NCBI RefSeq assembly: GCF_018446385.1
Contig: NC_055988.1
Span: forward strand, 165,800,209-165,864,208
From: Zingiber officinale
Lineage: Eukaryota > Streptophyta > Magnoliopsida > Zingiberales > Zingiberaceae
Direction: 5' to 3'
DNA length: 64,000 nt
Below, piece by piece: positions 1 through 12,700 of the stretch (within the stretch, counting starts at the first letter, position 1; the number at the start of each line of letters is the position of its first letter). The translations under genes and the position numbers were made by a program. Below the pieces are notes generated by a model, which saw only the letters and a list, made by a program, of their open reading frames with translations, had not been told where the DNA came from and did not search any database.

Positions 1-140
1 TGTGACATGGAAGATTTATAGCCATTAAATCTAAGGTATCCATGCCTATCTCATATATATTATTAAGTTTGTTAGTTGTAAAATGCCCATTAGAATTTCT
101 AAAGAGAAGTCCCTTGGTTTGAGGAAGTAAATTCCTCTAA
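1..140. other. Unassigned AT-rich flank
   Basis: No gene, RNA or recognisable element seen. It ends in the TAA that forms the left target duplication of the MITE that follows. Confidence 0.5.
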
Positions 141-1262
141 GGTTGCGTTGGTTCAAGTCATCATCTATAACTTTGGTTATGTGATTACCAAGTAATCACA
201 TAACCAAGGTTATGAGGAATAAAAGTTAATCGTAATCTTGTTTGGTTCAACCTAGGTAATGTTATACTCTAATTTAATATTTACCATATTACCCTTATCA
301 ATTACATTATTAATTTTTTAGAATAAATTTAATTTAATTAATAATAATTATTACTATTATGTTAATTAACAACTTGATAATATATATAATAAATAAGTAT
401 AATTGATTTATAATTTTTAAAATTTAAAATAAATCTATATATATTTTAAAATATAATTAAAATAATTTATATATGATTAAAGTTTTAATTTTTTTTTTTT
501 ATGTTTATGTACTTCTACCTCCTGCCCCCTTTTTTCTGCATCGACATCTTCTTCCACGAAGACATCGGCGCACCGACTCCTGCACGGACCTCCGGCGCAC
601 CGACTCCTGCACGGACCTCCGGCGCAATCTGCGCATCATCTCTATCCAGGCGATGGTTGGCCTCAGCCTTCGTTGCTTCACAGTCACCGCTTGCTCGCCA
701 TTGTTGCCGCCACCTACTCGTTGTCGCCGTTGCTCCGCTATCGCCATCGTTGCTCACTGTCGCTCCTTCTTGCCGTCGACGGGCCGCCTCCTCCGCGAAC
801 CTCCGACGTTGCCACCTGCTCGCCGTCGGCGTCCAGGTGATGGCTGGTCTTACCCGTTCTTCACAGTCGCCGCCTGCTCACCATCACCGCTGCCACCTGC
901 TCGCCGTCGCCGTTGCTTCGCCGTCGCCGTTGCTTCGCAGTCGTCATCGTTGCTCACTGTTGCCTCCTTCTTGCCGTCACCGCCATTGTAAGTCGCCGTC
1001 GTTGCCCCCAGTCGCCGTTGTTGCCTGCTCCTGCTCACCACCTGCTAGTGTCGCAGGGTAATTTTGGAGGAAAAATATTGATAACCCCGGAATCGTGGAA
1101 AACCTCATATTTCTAAGGTTATCTGATTCCGGGTTATATTCCCTGATTGCTGACGTGGCAGGAATATTACATTACCCGGAATCATTCATTACTTACACCA
1201 AACAAGGGTATCCTTGATAACCTATCAAGGTTATCAAGGATAACCCCCAACCAAACACGCCC
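141..1262. mobile_element. PIF/Harbinger-type MITE with GC-rich core
   Basis: The ends are imperfect inverted repeats: the left begins GGTTGCGTTGGTT and the right, read in reverse, begins GGGCGTGTTTGGTT. The element lies between two TAA trinucleotides (138-140 and 1263-1265), which fits the TWA duplications of PIF/Harbinger transposons. Each subterminal region folds into a hairpin: 171-209 (18-bp arms, loop CAA, one mismatch) and about 1209-1240. A third inverted pair, ATAACCCCGGAATC and GATTCCGGGTTAT, spans about 1080-1137. About 510-1060 is a very GC-rich, CGC/CGT/TGC-type triplet-rich block, unlike the AT-rich arms. No transposase is encoded, so it is non-autonomous. The block could be captured sequence or an expanded simple repeat. 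Confidence 0.7.
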
Positions 1263-1265
1263 TAA

Positions 1266-2095
1266 AAGTAAGAGCTTTGATAACGTCATTAATTTGGATT
1301 TTAAAGCATTTTTAATTTGAGTTATTGTGATCTATTTTATAAAGTCTGGAATTATCATTTTAAAATTTGGATAAAAATATATTATTCCTATATTATTAAT
1401 ATTCATGTTTACTTCCATAAGTCCAACTGAGAATCTAGAGTCATAGGACAAGTAATATTTTGACTCTATATTTTTTTCTAGTTAATCCTCTAAGTCTAAA
1501 TATGATTAATTTTAGATAAATATAATTATATCTTTGTTATAAAAATATTCATGCTAATTTTTTATTTAGAAAATTTAATTTCTATTTTGCTCCGGAGGTA
1601 TTGAGTCTATTATATAGTAATTTTAAAATATTTTTGACTTTTAAAATAATTTTACTAAATTAGTAAATAATCTTTTATATAAATATTATATATAATAGTT
1701 TTAACTAAATTCAATTTAAAAGAAAAATATTTTACTTAAATGTGTTGTAATACACTAAAAAAATATAAGTATTATAACACTATTAAAATAAAGATAATTT
1801 TAAAATATTGTAAAAAATAATAATCAATTGTAGCAATGCTCATTAAAGCTATTGAAAGAACAATCCGAAGTTTGAAGGAAGTAAAAAAAATATGGTGCAA
1901 AATATCACCTTACAACTCGAACACGTGCCACACCACAGCACCCCTTCGACCAAGTTTCATAAATAACTTTATGAAGTAACTAGAATTAGCCGTTTTTTGT
2001 CGAACAATATGGATAGATTGTTGAAATTATCAAAACGTGTAGGAAAATTTTAAAATTAAGAAATCACATACTCATCTATAATTTTATCCCTATTA
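1266..2095. other. AT-rich spacer, no gene seen
   Basis: AT-rich intergenic sequence with short A and T runs. No open frame with protein-like composition, no tRNA-like fold and no clear repeat boundary were recognised. Confidence 0.5.
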
Positions 2096-2970
2096 ATCGA
2101 CTAATTTTTTTATTAATAAATTAATTTTTTTTTTTAATCAAAGTCGATTTTAGATAAAACGAATTAAGAGACCAAACAATCTCAGAACCAAACACCTTCA
2201 AATTGATATGAAATTAATTTTTATATGTTCGACTTTCTTTCCTTATTATATTCATTCACTCAAATATTAATTTGACTCAATATATCAAGAGCAGTAATTT
2301 TTTAAACATAAATATATTTAAAAAATTTAATTCGTATTAAAAAAACATTGGTCTCGATATATTAGGTTAAATTAACGTTTGAGAGCATAGATATAATTAG
2401 GAGAGGTAAACGAACACATAAAAACTAGTTTTAAGTTAATCTAAGATCGTTTAGTTCAAACCAGCGGATAGACCAAATGTTCTCAAATTGATAGAAAACT
2501 AAAAAAAATGATATGTTGAAGGAAAAAAACTCAAGGAAAAGTTCAATGATAGACATATAAAGTGATGAGACCTACAAAAAGTGAAATGATGGGTCATGAC
2601 TTTATACGTCTCGCCTTGAACTTTTTCTTGAGTTTTTTTCCTTAAACACATCATTGCTCTAAAACTAATTTCTATATATTCGTTTATCTCTCCTGATTAT
2701 ATTCATACTCTCAAACATCTATTTGACCAAATATATTAAGAACAATAATTTTTTAGACACGAATTAAATTTTTCAAACAAATTTATAACAGACTATGTTT
2801 AAAATATTATTATTTTAAACATATTTAGTTAAATTAACATTTGAAGGTATAAATATAATCAAAATAAATAATTAAATACGTAAAAATTAATTTCATATTA
2901 ATCCAAAATTATTTGATTCATCAACTAATTTTACCTAAAATTTACTTTGATTAAAAAAAATAAACAAGTC
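2096..2970. repeat. Fold-back AT-rich repeat (MITE-like)
   Basis: The left part near 2127-2290 and the right part near 2640-2965 are inverted copies of one another. The shared outer motif is a T-run followed by TTAATCAAAGT and a GATTTTAGATAAAA-like stretch. An inner pair, 2520-2545 and 2615-2641, forms a near-perfect hairpin arm around AAAAAACTCAAGGAAAAGTTCAA-type sequence. Similar blocks recur within each half, so it may be a repeat inserted into its own kind. No target duplication was resolved and the boundaries are approximate. Confidence 0.5.
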
Positions 2971-3700
2971 ACCTGATAAAATATTTAGTCGACTGATTTA
3001 ATCAAACTATCAACTTTTCAACATAGAACAAAATTGATTCGACTAATAAAAAAATCAATCAATAATAAAGATAAACAAAAAAAATAATACGTAATTTGAT
3101 TTAGTAATTTCAAAAAACTTGCTGATTTGGTAAAAAGCCGAATTAACAAACATGCGAATTGCATCGTTAGATCAAACTGTGGGCACAGCCAAACTCCACT
3201 TGTATCTTAACCATCATCAATGTGCTGCAAAAAGTTCTCTAATAACAAGATTGTTTAACAATCACATTTCATGCCAAATCTAAACAAACTACCCTTTTCG
3301 ATCACAAAATGAAAAAACACAATTGTTTTTCTCTCTGGATTCACCTGCCCTCTTTAATCAGCAACATTCAATATTTGATATCAGACCATTGATCGGTGCA
3401 GCGAGAACAAGATATAGTATCGCCATTGCAACACAGACTCATCCAAATCCTAAGCAGTCCACAGCAGAATCTGGGTTCCTCGATCGAACACTCAGTACCT
3501 TCCATGACGCCTGCAACAAGTCGAAGATAGACATTTCAAATGGAGTATTTAGCTCGAGCAGAGGTTACAAGAGGATCTTTGCCACAAACAAGGGGAATAG
3601 GAAATTGGAAGCCAAAAGATATTGAAAGCGAGGCAAAAACATCCAAATATCGTCAAACTTATGGCAGCTGCTGTAAAGATCCTATCAGTGGCTATGAAAA
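2971..3700. other. 3' flank of the LUC7-like gene
   Basis: Downstream side of the minus-strand LUC7-like gene; it should contain its 3' UTR and poly(A) site. A 100-codon plus-strand frame here looks like chance reading of flank and UTR. No other gene is seen. Confidence 0.45.
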
Positions 3701-6700
3701 TTACCTATGCCGATCATAATCTCTAGTGCGATCCTTTGAGCGAGAACGTGATCGCCTACTCCTTGAATTGTAGCTACGAGACTGGTCTGATTCTCTATCT
3801 CGATCCCTACGATCTCTATCGTGCCGATCCTGGTCCCTGCTTCGACGGTCATATTCTCTTCCTCTATCTCGATTATCAACTCGAGTGTCTCTCTCAACAT
3901 CTCGATCCTTGCTTCCAGACCTCTTATGATCCCTACTTCGTTCTTTCGATCTAAAGCATGAATTGGGACACATTATGAAAAAACAGTTGAAATATCTATT
4001 TTACCTAAGGAAATAAAGGCAAAGAAAAAGAATACCTTCTATCATCTTCAGTCCGATCGACCTTCCGCTTTTTGTTTCTCTCTTCCTGGCAAAATAAATT
4101 GTGAAGAAGCATTGGTTTAAAAAATGAACGAACTTGTCTGATTCGATTTATTGCCAGCTAGGACAAACGAGCATAATTTTATTAAGTCACAAATCAATTC
4201 AGAGAAAAGAATTAGATAGAATGGGCAAGGCACTTTCACGTATGTTAAAATCAAGATTTTGAAAAAAAAAAACCATGGCGAAATAATTTAATACTCGTTT
4301 TCTGCATAAAATGTATAATCAATAAACAATGTATAGCTATAATGATAACAAATAATAATAAAAATATCAGCTAATAACACTGATCGATAACTAAATGCTT
4401 CATTGTTGCCATATTCTGATTCAATATCTGAGTACTCGAACACTTTGCAACTAAATTCCCAAAAAGTATGATGATCCAAGTGTGACCTTTTTAAGCATAC
4501 TTCATGAATAATCTATTCCAAAGATATTAAACCGGACACAACTAATACACTACTAATATAAAAATAATTTGTGACCACATAACCACTTGTTCGACTGATA
4601 ACTTAAGCTCATGTCCAACGTAAATAAAATTGTTTATGGTGAATAGAAACACCATTATTTCTTTCAGTTGCTCAAGAAATAAAGACAAGTTGCTCAAGAA
4701 ATAAAGACAAGTTGAATGGGAGCCTTGGCGCAATGCGGGTTCGAGTCCTGAGAACAATCTCTTGCAAAGAAGGGTGCACATCGCTGTCAACACCCACACT
4801 GAATTCTCCGAGACCCTGCATTGCCAGGAACTTCGTGCACCTAATGCCCTTTTTACTCAAGAAATAAAGACAACTGGTTCCTCGAGAAACAAACTTGTTG
4901 ATCTTGAGAACACTATCTGATTGCCATTTTACCATTTATTACATTGTGTTCCATCATGTAGAGGGATTTGTATTAGTTGTTCCAGGAAATATTTATTATT
5001 CAACATCAAGTATAATTTCTTATTTTTCCTATGGAACTTTCTTGAAAATGATATTCCAGAAAACATGAATATCATCCAACAAAGAGTGAAGTATAAACAC
5101 TCTTTTCTATCAGATGATGACACTATTATTCATATATAATAATGTAAATGCTAAAAGTCAAAGTGTCATTCAAAAGTGTAAACTCCAACAAGATTGCCAA
5201 ATGTAAAAAAATAGATGCTACAAAGAAATACATTAATTGATGCATTATTAGAATGACCATAATTAACCAAACAAAAGCTGTTAAATTAATTAGTTTCCAG
5301 CATCGAATCTAAAGTTACCAATCCACATTGAAGAACAAATGGATAGAAATAAAACGAAAAGAACACGATTGTTTGCTACCAATTTTAATATGCTTTATGA
5401 TACTATTCATCAGCTTACAGCTTTTGACTTAGGGATTGCAGTTTGTTCATGAGGGATACCACCATAAGTAATCTTGATTCCCATATATGACCATCCTTCG
5501 CTATTTCGATGGTCCCCTCCCAAATCCAGTCTACTAGCCAATTAAACAAGTGAAGTAGAAACTCAACAAAACCACATGGTGATCTTTCAACTGAGATAAG
5601 GAAACTCACTGATGCCAAAAATAAGAGAAACTCTTTATTGCAGAATGTCAAACATTATATCATCACCTGATCAAAATTTTCAAAGTTTGAACTTCAAAGA
5701 TATTTAGTAAAAGGACAAACTGAAAAGGCAATAGAGCTAGGATTGTTAAATAAGACCCAAATTTTCAGTGTACATAGCGCATTATTTACCAAAACAAGGT
5801 AGAAAGTTCCAAGTATGAACAGAAGAATAGTTCAGAAAACAAGTGTGTAAAGAGAGGAGTTCCTATGATTACCTGGAGTTCCGCTAGTTTTTCACGGATT
5901 TGAATATATCCAAGGTGAAGTTTCCCCCCAAAATGATCTGCCAATCGACGATCACTGCACAACCAAAAAATGAATATTTAACCGGCTGATTGAGAACCCA
6001 AAACTCCTAAATTTTCTTAGGTCTAATAGCATGTTATCACCTCATAACTTAAAGAATGCCATGATAAAACTATGCCAAATGGCAGAACTTGCAATGACTA
6101 ACATGCATATTCACAAGGAAATTGATAATAATTTCATTTGAGAGAATTACTTGTCATAGACACTCAAGAATGCTCCACAAATGTCACAAACACGCAATTT
6201 CTGATCAGTCTGCAAAATAACCCCAGAAAGCATTAGGGTATGTCGCTTGTAGAGTTGATAAATTGAAAAAATAGAATTATCTCTTAAAAGATCATTTGCA
6301 ACTGAATCTTCAAACAATAGCAAAATAGAAAATAGACATCTGAACAGAAACCAAGTTTGCTTTACCAAGACTGTGAAAGCAACAACTACTCTGTAGGGTT
6401 AAACAGTCAAGTGAAACTCAAAACTTCCTATAAATAACCTTACTGTTACAGGCACAAACAAATATAAACTGTGAGTGTAAATTATTCCAAAGGCAATATT
6501 TAAACTCAAACACTAGCACTGAATTTTGTTTTGTCTTCCTAGGTTTTCATCAACCAATGGACTTATAGATAACAAAACATTTTTATTCCACTTCAATGTC
6601 TAAAGATATAAAGCCCACACCATAAAATCAATGACTTTCTCATTGGTTTCTTGCTTTGATATACCTGAAATGACAATTTCTTTAAAAAAAACTTGATCTA

Positions 6701-9700
6701 GAAGTCTTGAAATAGTATGAATTTTCAGCTGATTAATTCTAAATCAATAAGTGAAAGAAAAGCCTTCTCCATTTTCTCGTGCAGAAAGTTCAAAAATAGC
6801 AATCAACATTCCTCAGATAAAGAACAACAGTGTCGATGGCACCAATACCAATCAAGAGTGGGAAAAAGAATTAAAGAAAAGAAGTGAAACAGATGGCAGC
6901 ATAAAAACTGAAAAAAAAATAAAAATAAAAAACATGAGAATAACAAGACACAACTCACAAGCAAGGGCTATAATCAGCTCAGACATGTGGCAATGGTCAC
7001 TTGCCAATGCAGATGTTGCATTGGATGACCCGGCAATGTGGGGACAAATGTCTCCCAATCTCTCCCTCTACAATTCTATTCAAACTGATCTAGAATCTTT
7101 TCCATCATTTAAGGATATATTAAAGAACATTTAAATTAGCCTAAAGAGAACTCTAGAAAAATCAAGAGATAGAGAGTTGATGACTTATCTTAACTAAAGA
7201 AGGGCATTAGAGATCTAGTGATGCAGCCAACCTCAACACCCCAAGATATTACCTCAGTTGGTGATCCTACTCTTAAGATTAAAGAATCAAGCCTCAATAT
7301 TAAGCCCAAAAGAGCTGCCTAATAACTTACCTCCTTAAAGAAGCATTCAATATGCCACAAATCATATAACAACTAAATTCTCAACCTCGTTTAGAGATCA
7401 ACCTTTTGAGGATATAGTCTCTTTAAGCAGAGCCCCAGAAGACTCATTAATAACTGAAATTAGGAACACGTTTCATGTTCCTCATTCATTGCCATGGATG
7501 GACAAAAAAATGATGATGAGGCTAATGGACAATACTCTGAGGGCCAAAAGAAAATGATAATGCAATTTTTCCTTGTATGTTTGAAGGGGCGACCAAACAA
7601 GGATGACAACAAATAGTCCACAGTCCAGTTGTTCTTGATGGAGGACAAGGATGCAAATAAAATTAATAATATAGTTGTAGATCTTTCTTAAAACAAAAAA
7701 ATATATATTGTTTTTATTTTATTGCCTAGCAACAATATAGTGAACTATAACCATGTCTTACGAACCTTTATTTCAAAATTCTTTTTCTCTTGCATGAAAA
7801 TGCCAACTGAGGGGCACAATCAGGAGAAATTGCCAGCAAAAGATTGCTGATATGTTCCTAATGTTCTATGTCAAAGCAGCTTCTTAATAGGAGTTCATTT
7901 ACAACTTCTGTCCTATTCTTGTTTGACATTGCCAAAACATCAAACTAAGCATGGTACTACTTGTAATTTATTCAACTGATCAACAGATTTGTTCTTTTTC
8001 AAACTGGCCTGACTCAGGATAGGTTCATAATATATCATGGCAGTGCAAGGTTCCAACTCAACACCTAGTACAGCCCTTATCCCTTAGCTGATTACAATAA
8101 TTACTGAAAGCTAACAAAGCTTTCATATGTATTTCATGAATTCAAGTACCAATATGTTACACAAGGCTACGTTGTCAATGAAAATCATTTTGATGCCATG
8201 TCATCTCAACGGGTGTGGGAGTGTTAAACAATCACAAATAATTGCATAAACCATATTTCCTGCCTTTATTAATGTTTTTAATAAAACTCTTAAGTAACTG
8301 ATACCATAATCAACTCCAGATGAAAGAAAATGGAGAATTATTAGACAATACTGCATAACTACAATTGTAAAAGTAGATTGACATCAAATTGATCTTTGGA
8401 TCAATGGGCCAATATCATTTTGGACGAAATAACTCAAGAAATCCTGAAGAAACCAATTTTGGCATATCTACGAACTGCATATCTACGAATTCCATAGTTT
8501 GGCATCAAATGAAACCAATTTTGACAGATTGGAATATGGTATGACCCTGCATATTCTAATTTCCAACAAAGGTTAAAAAAAAATATAATCCATGTCTATC
8601 TTATACTAAAGCAATAATAATAAGAGAAAAAAACTCGGCCAACTCATATTTATTAAAAGACGTGCGAGTTGTTACCACTATACACACTAGAATGGATTTT
8701 TGAACAAGTTCTGCTGTAAACAGGAGTTTAAGGATAGTGCGTATGCTGGTATTCGCATAAAATTATCTCCATAAGAAAAATTATATTTACATTGCTACAG
8801 AAATGCACAAAGTGAACTAGAACCTAGAACCACAATAAAAGCACCATAGTTAGGCATGATAGGATTTTGTAGAGTTCAAATTATCAATTATATCAAATGA
8901 AAAACTCTTGCTACAAACTAAATTTCTCAGTGAATTGAACTTACAATTCTAACATCAGCAGCACTATACTTTGATGGTTCTTGGACTGGCTCCTGTCGAA
9001 CGCCAAGCTGAATAAAAGGAATAAAATAAAATTTGTGGTGAGATAATAACTGAACAAAACAAGATATACAGTCATCATGGTAGACAATTTGAATAAAAGA
9101 AGATCTAGTGGCATGGTGCAAGGAGCACTAGATAATCTAACTTACCCTCTAGGGTTTTGATATTTAACAATATACCAAGGTCCGGTCAATTTTGCCCAAG
9201 GGTTGATTCAAACAGAATTTGATGTTTGAAAGAGAGTAATCAAGTCGACGTTGACCAAATGATTAGTAAGGTGAGAAGTTTAGCTAGTGACTAGTCCTAA
9301 CTGGAAGTTAGACACGTGAGAAATCTACCGAGTGATTAGTCTTAACTAGAAGTTAGACAATGGTAAGTCCTAATTAGAAGTTAGGCAGATGAGAAGTCTA
9401 CCGAGTGACTAGTTCTAACTGGAAGTTAGACACGTGAGAAATCTACCGAGTGACTAGTCTTAACTAGAAGTTAGACAATGGTAAGTCCTAACTAGAAGTT
9501 AAGCAGATGAGAAGTCTACCGAGTGACTAGTCCTAACTAGAGGTTAGGCAAGGGTAAGTCCAAGCAGCTCTGGAGGTCTGGAGTTTTGGCAAAGAAAATC
9601 CTAGGAGAGTGAACCATAGGTGGTGAAATCCTAAGGAGTAGTCGTTAGGTGATAAAATCTTGAAGGAGTTGACTCCAAGCAAAAGGTAAGCCTAGTAGGT

Positions 9701-12700
9701 TGATTAGACTTACAATATAAGACTTAGGTTACTTGTTGTTGTTGTATGTTTATCTTGCAGGGACCTAGAAGCAAGACTGGGGAAGGAGACATATGCAAAC
9801 CAGACACAGCCAACAACCTGGACGGTTTCAGGCGTTTCGGACAGTTTCGGGACACCGGACGCCTGGAACGGGATAAGGTCGACGGCGGATAAGCGTGACT
9901 AATTCAGATCGGATGAGGTTGAATTTAGGCGCCTAGAGATGTCTTTATAAGCCGCGATGAGAAGAGCCTTCGAGAATCACTTCTTGCATCTTCTACTCTC
10001 TGTCTCTATGATCAGACGAACGTGTTGCGAAACTCTACTACCAAGGAAGCTACAGGAAGGGTGCACTGCGCTCAGGACTTTCGGATCGACCGTGACATTT
10101 TTATTTGTATTTATTTTACAAGTCTGTAACTCATTTAATATCTTTTGTGCTTGTAAGACTGCCTCCAAAAAGCTTCCGGAAAGGAGACCAATAGTGGACT
10201 CATGCTTGAGAGCGTAGACTTGGACGTACTGACCAGGGGATTGGGAACCAAGTATAAGTCTTCATGTTTTCTTTCTTGTCTTTTATTATTATATATTATG
10301 TTGCATACTAACTCTGATAGAAAGACGAACAACGACCAACACACGAAAATGAACGGATCAAGATTCACCCCCTCCCCCCTTGACCGCACCGATCTTACAA
10401 TTGGTATCAAAGCAGGAGGATGTGATCAGACTAACTAGCTAAGGAGCAAGGAGACTACCAATTGAAGGGGAGCAAGGTAAAAATTTTAATAATGTAATTT
10501 AAGTTCCATATTACATATTATATGTTTCACATGCTGAGAGAGGGCACTATAAAAACAAGTGCTCTACTTGTAAGATTCAAACAACACCACGAGCGACAAA
10601 GGAGGAAATGATGCCAAGAGGTCGAAGGAGCAAAAAGCACATCATGTGCTTCAAGTGTCAGAAATTCGGACACTATAAAAATCAATACCCGAAGAAGAAG
10701 AGAAAGAAGGAATCCACAAAATTAGAGGTTGTGATTCAGGTCAATAATATTATTTAAGAAAATGCCCTTGTGAATTCGCATGATAAATTAATTCGCTTAA
10801 ATTTTTGTATTAAAGTAGATAATTTGCATGATAGATTAGATTTTAAACCTTCAAATTCTAAAAATGTGAATATTAATAAAAATTCAAATTTAATTAATTT
10901 AGAAAATATGAATATTAATAAAAATTTAAAGCCGAATTTAAATAATAATTTAATTAATAAAAATTCAAATAAATTAATTAATAAAATTTCAAATCCGAAC
11001 CTAATTAATAAGTCAATTGATAAATCTAATTTAATCATTAATAATTTTAAATTAATTAATAAATTTAATTAAGATAATAACCAAGTCACCTAGATCTTAG
11101 ATCTAGATGAGATAAATAAAAATCTAATTAGGATATTTGATTTAGATCAAAAAATTCAAATATAAGTCTTAAAAATTCAGAAATGAATAATAAGTTAATT
11201 AATTCAAATGTTAAGATAAACTCAAGTTTAAATCTTAAAAATTCAGACATAATTAATCAAGAAAATTATCAAGTTAATATAGATCTAGATAAAAAATTAA
11301 TTATAATTTGGCTAAAATCTTTTCTCTAATCAACAAAGATAAACCTAATTTGGATAAATCAAATCTAATACATTCAAATTTAATTAATAATTCAAATAAT
11401 GAAGATAAATCTCAAAATAATACAAATTAAATAATTAAAATTTAGATAATTAAATTCATTCAAAATTAATTATTAATCAAGATAATTCTAAGGGAAATTT
11501 TAAATCTTAAAAACTCAAAAAATAAATTTTTAAATTTTAATTTAAATAATAATTTAATTAATAAAAATTCAAATAAATTAATTAATAAAATTTCAAATCC
11601 GAACCAAATTAATAAGTCAATTGATAAATCTAATTTAATCATTAATAATTTTAAATTAATTAATAAATTTAATTAAGATAATAACCAAGTCACCTAGATC
11701 TTAGATCTAGATGAGATAAATAAAAATCTAATTAGGATATTTGATTTAGATCAAAAAATTCAAATATAAGTCTTAAAAATTCAGAAATGAATAATAAGTT
11801 AATTAATTCAAATGTTAAGATAAACTCAAGTTTAAATCTTAAAAATTCAGACATAATTAATCAAGAAAATTATCAAGTTAATATAGATCTAGATAAAAAA
11901 TTAATTATAATTTGGCTAAAATCTTTTCTCTAATCAACAAAGATAAACCTAATTTGGATAAATCAAATCTAATACATTCAAATTTAATTAATAATTCAAA
12001 TAATGAAGATAAATCTCAAAATAATACAAATTAAATAATTAAAATTTAGATAATTAAATTCATTCAAAATTAATTATTAATCAAGATAATTCTAAGGGAA
12101 ATTTTAAATCTTAAAAACTCAAAAAATAAATTTTTAAATTTTAATTTAAATAATAATTTAATTAATAAAAATTCAAATAAATTAATTAATAAAATTTCAA
12201 ATCCGAACCTAATTAATAAGTCAATTGATAAATCTAATTTAATCATTAATAATTTTAAATTAATTAATAAATTTAATTAAGATAATAACCAAGTCACCTA
12301 GATCTTAGATCTAGATGAGATAAATAAAAATCTAATTAGGATATTTGATTTAGATCAAAAAATTCAAATATAAGTCTTAAAAATTCAGAAATGAATAATA
12401 AGTTAATTAATTCAAATGTTAAGATAAACTCAAGTTTAAATCTTAAAAATTCAGACATAATTAATCAAGAAAATTATCAAGTTAATATAGATCTAGATAA
12501 AAAATTAATTATAATTTGGCTAAAATCTTTTCTCTAATCAACAAAGATAAACCTAATTTGGATAAATCAAATCTAATACATTCAAATTTAATTAATAATT
12601 CAAATAATGAAGATAAATCTCAAAATAATACAAATTAAATAATTAAAATTTAGATAATTAAATTCATTCAAAATTAATTATTAATCAAGATAATTCTAAG

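Noticed and set aside
473..1116. Several overlapping open frames of up to 186 codons on both strands
   Set aside because: They come from GC-rich triplet sequence inside a MITE, are Arg/Ser/Pro/Cys-rich in all frames and have no domain.
3323..3625. A 100-codon plus-strand frame
   Set aside because: Lies in the 3' flank of the LUC7-like gene, with no known motif or supporting signals.
10770..11072. A 100-codon Asn/Leu/Ile/Lys-rich frame, and a similar one at 12772-12993
   Set aside because: Reads the AT-rich linker of element A; composition follows base bias, and copies of the same sequence carry stops.
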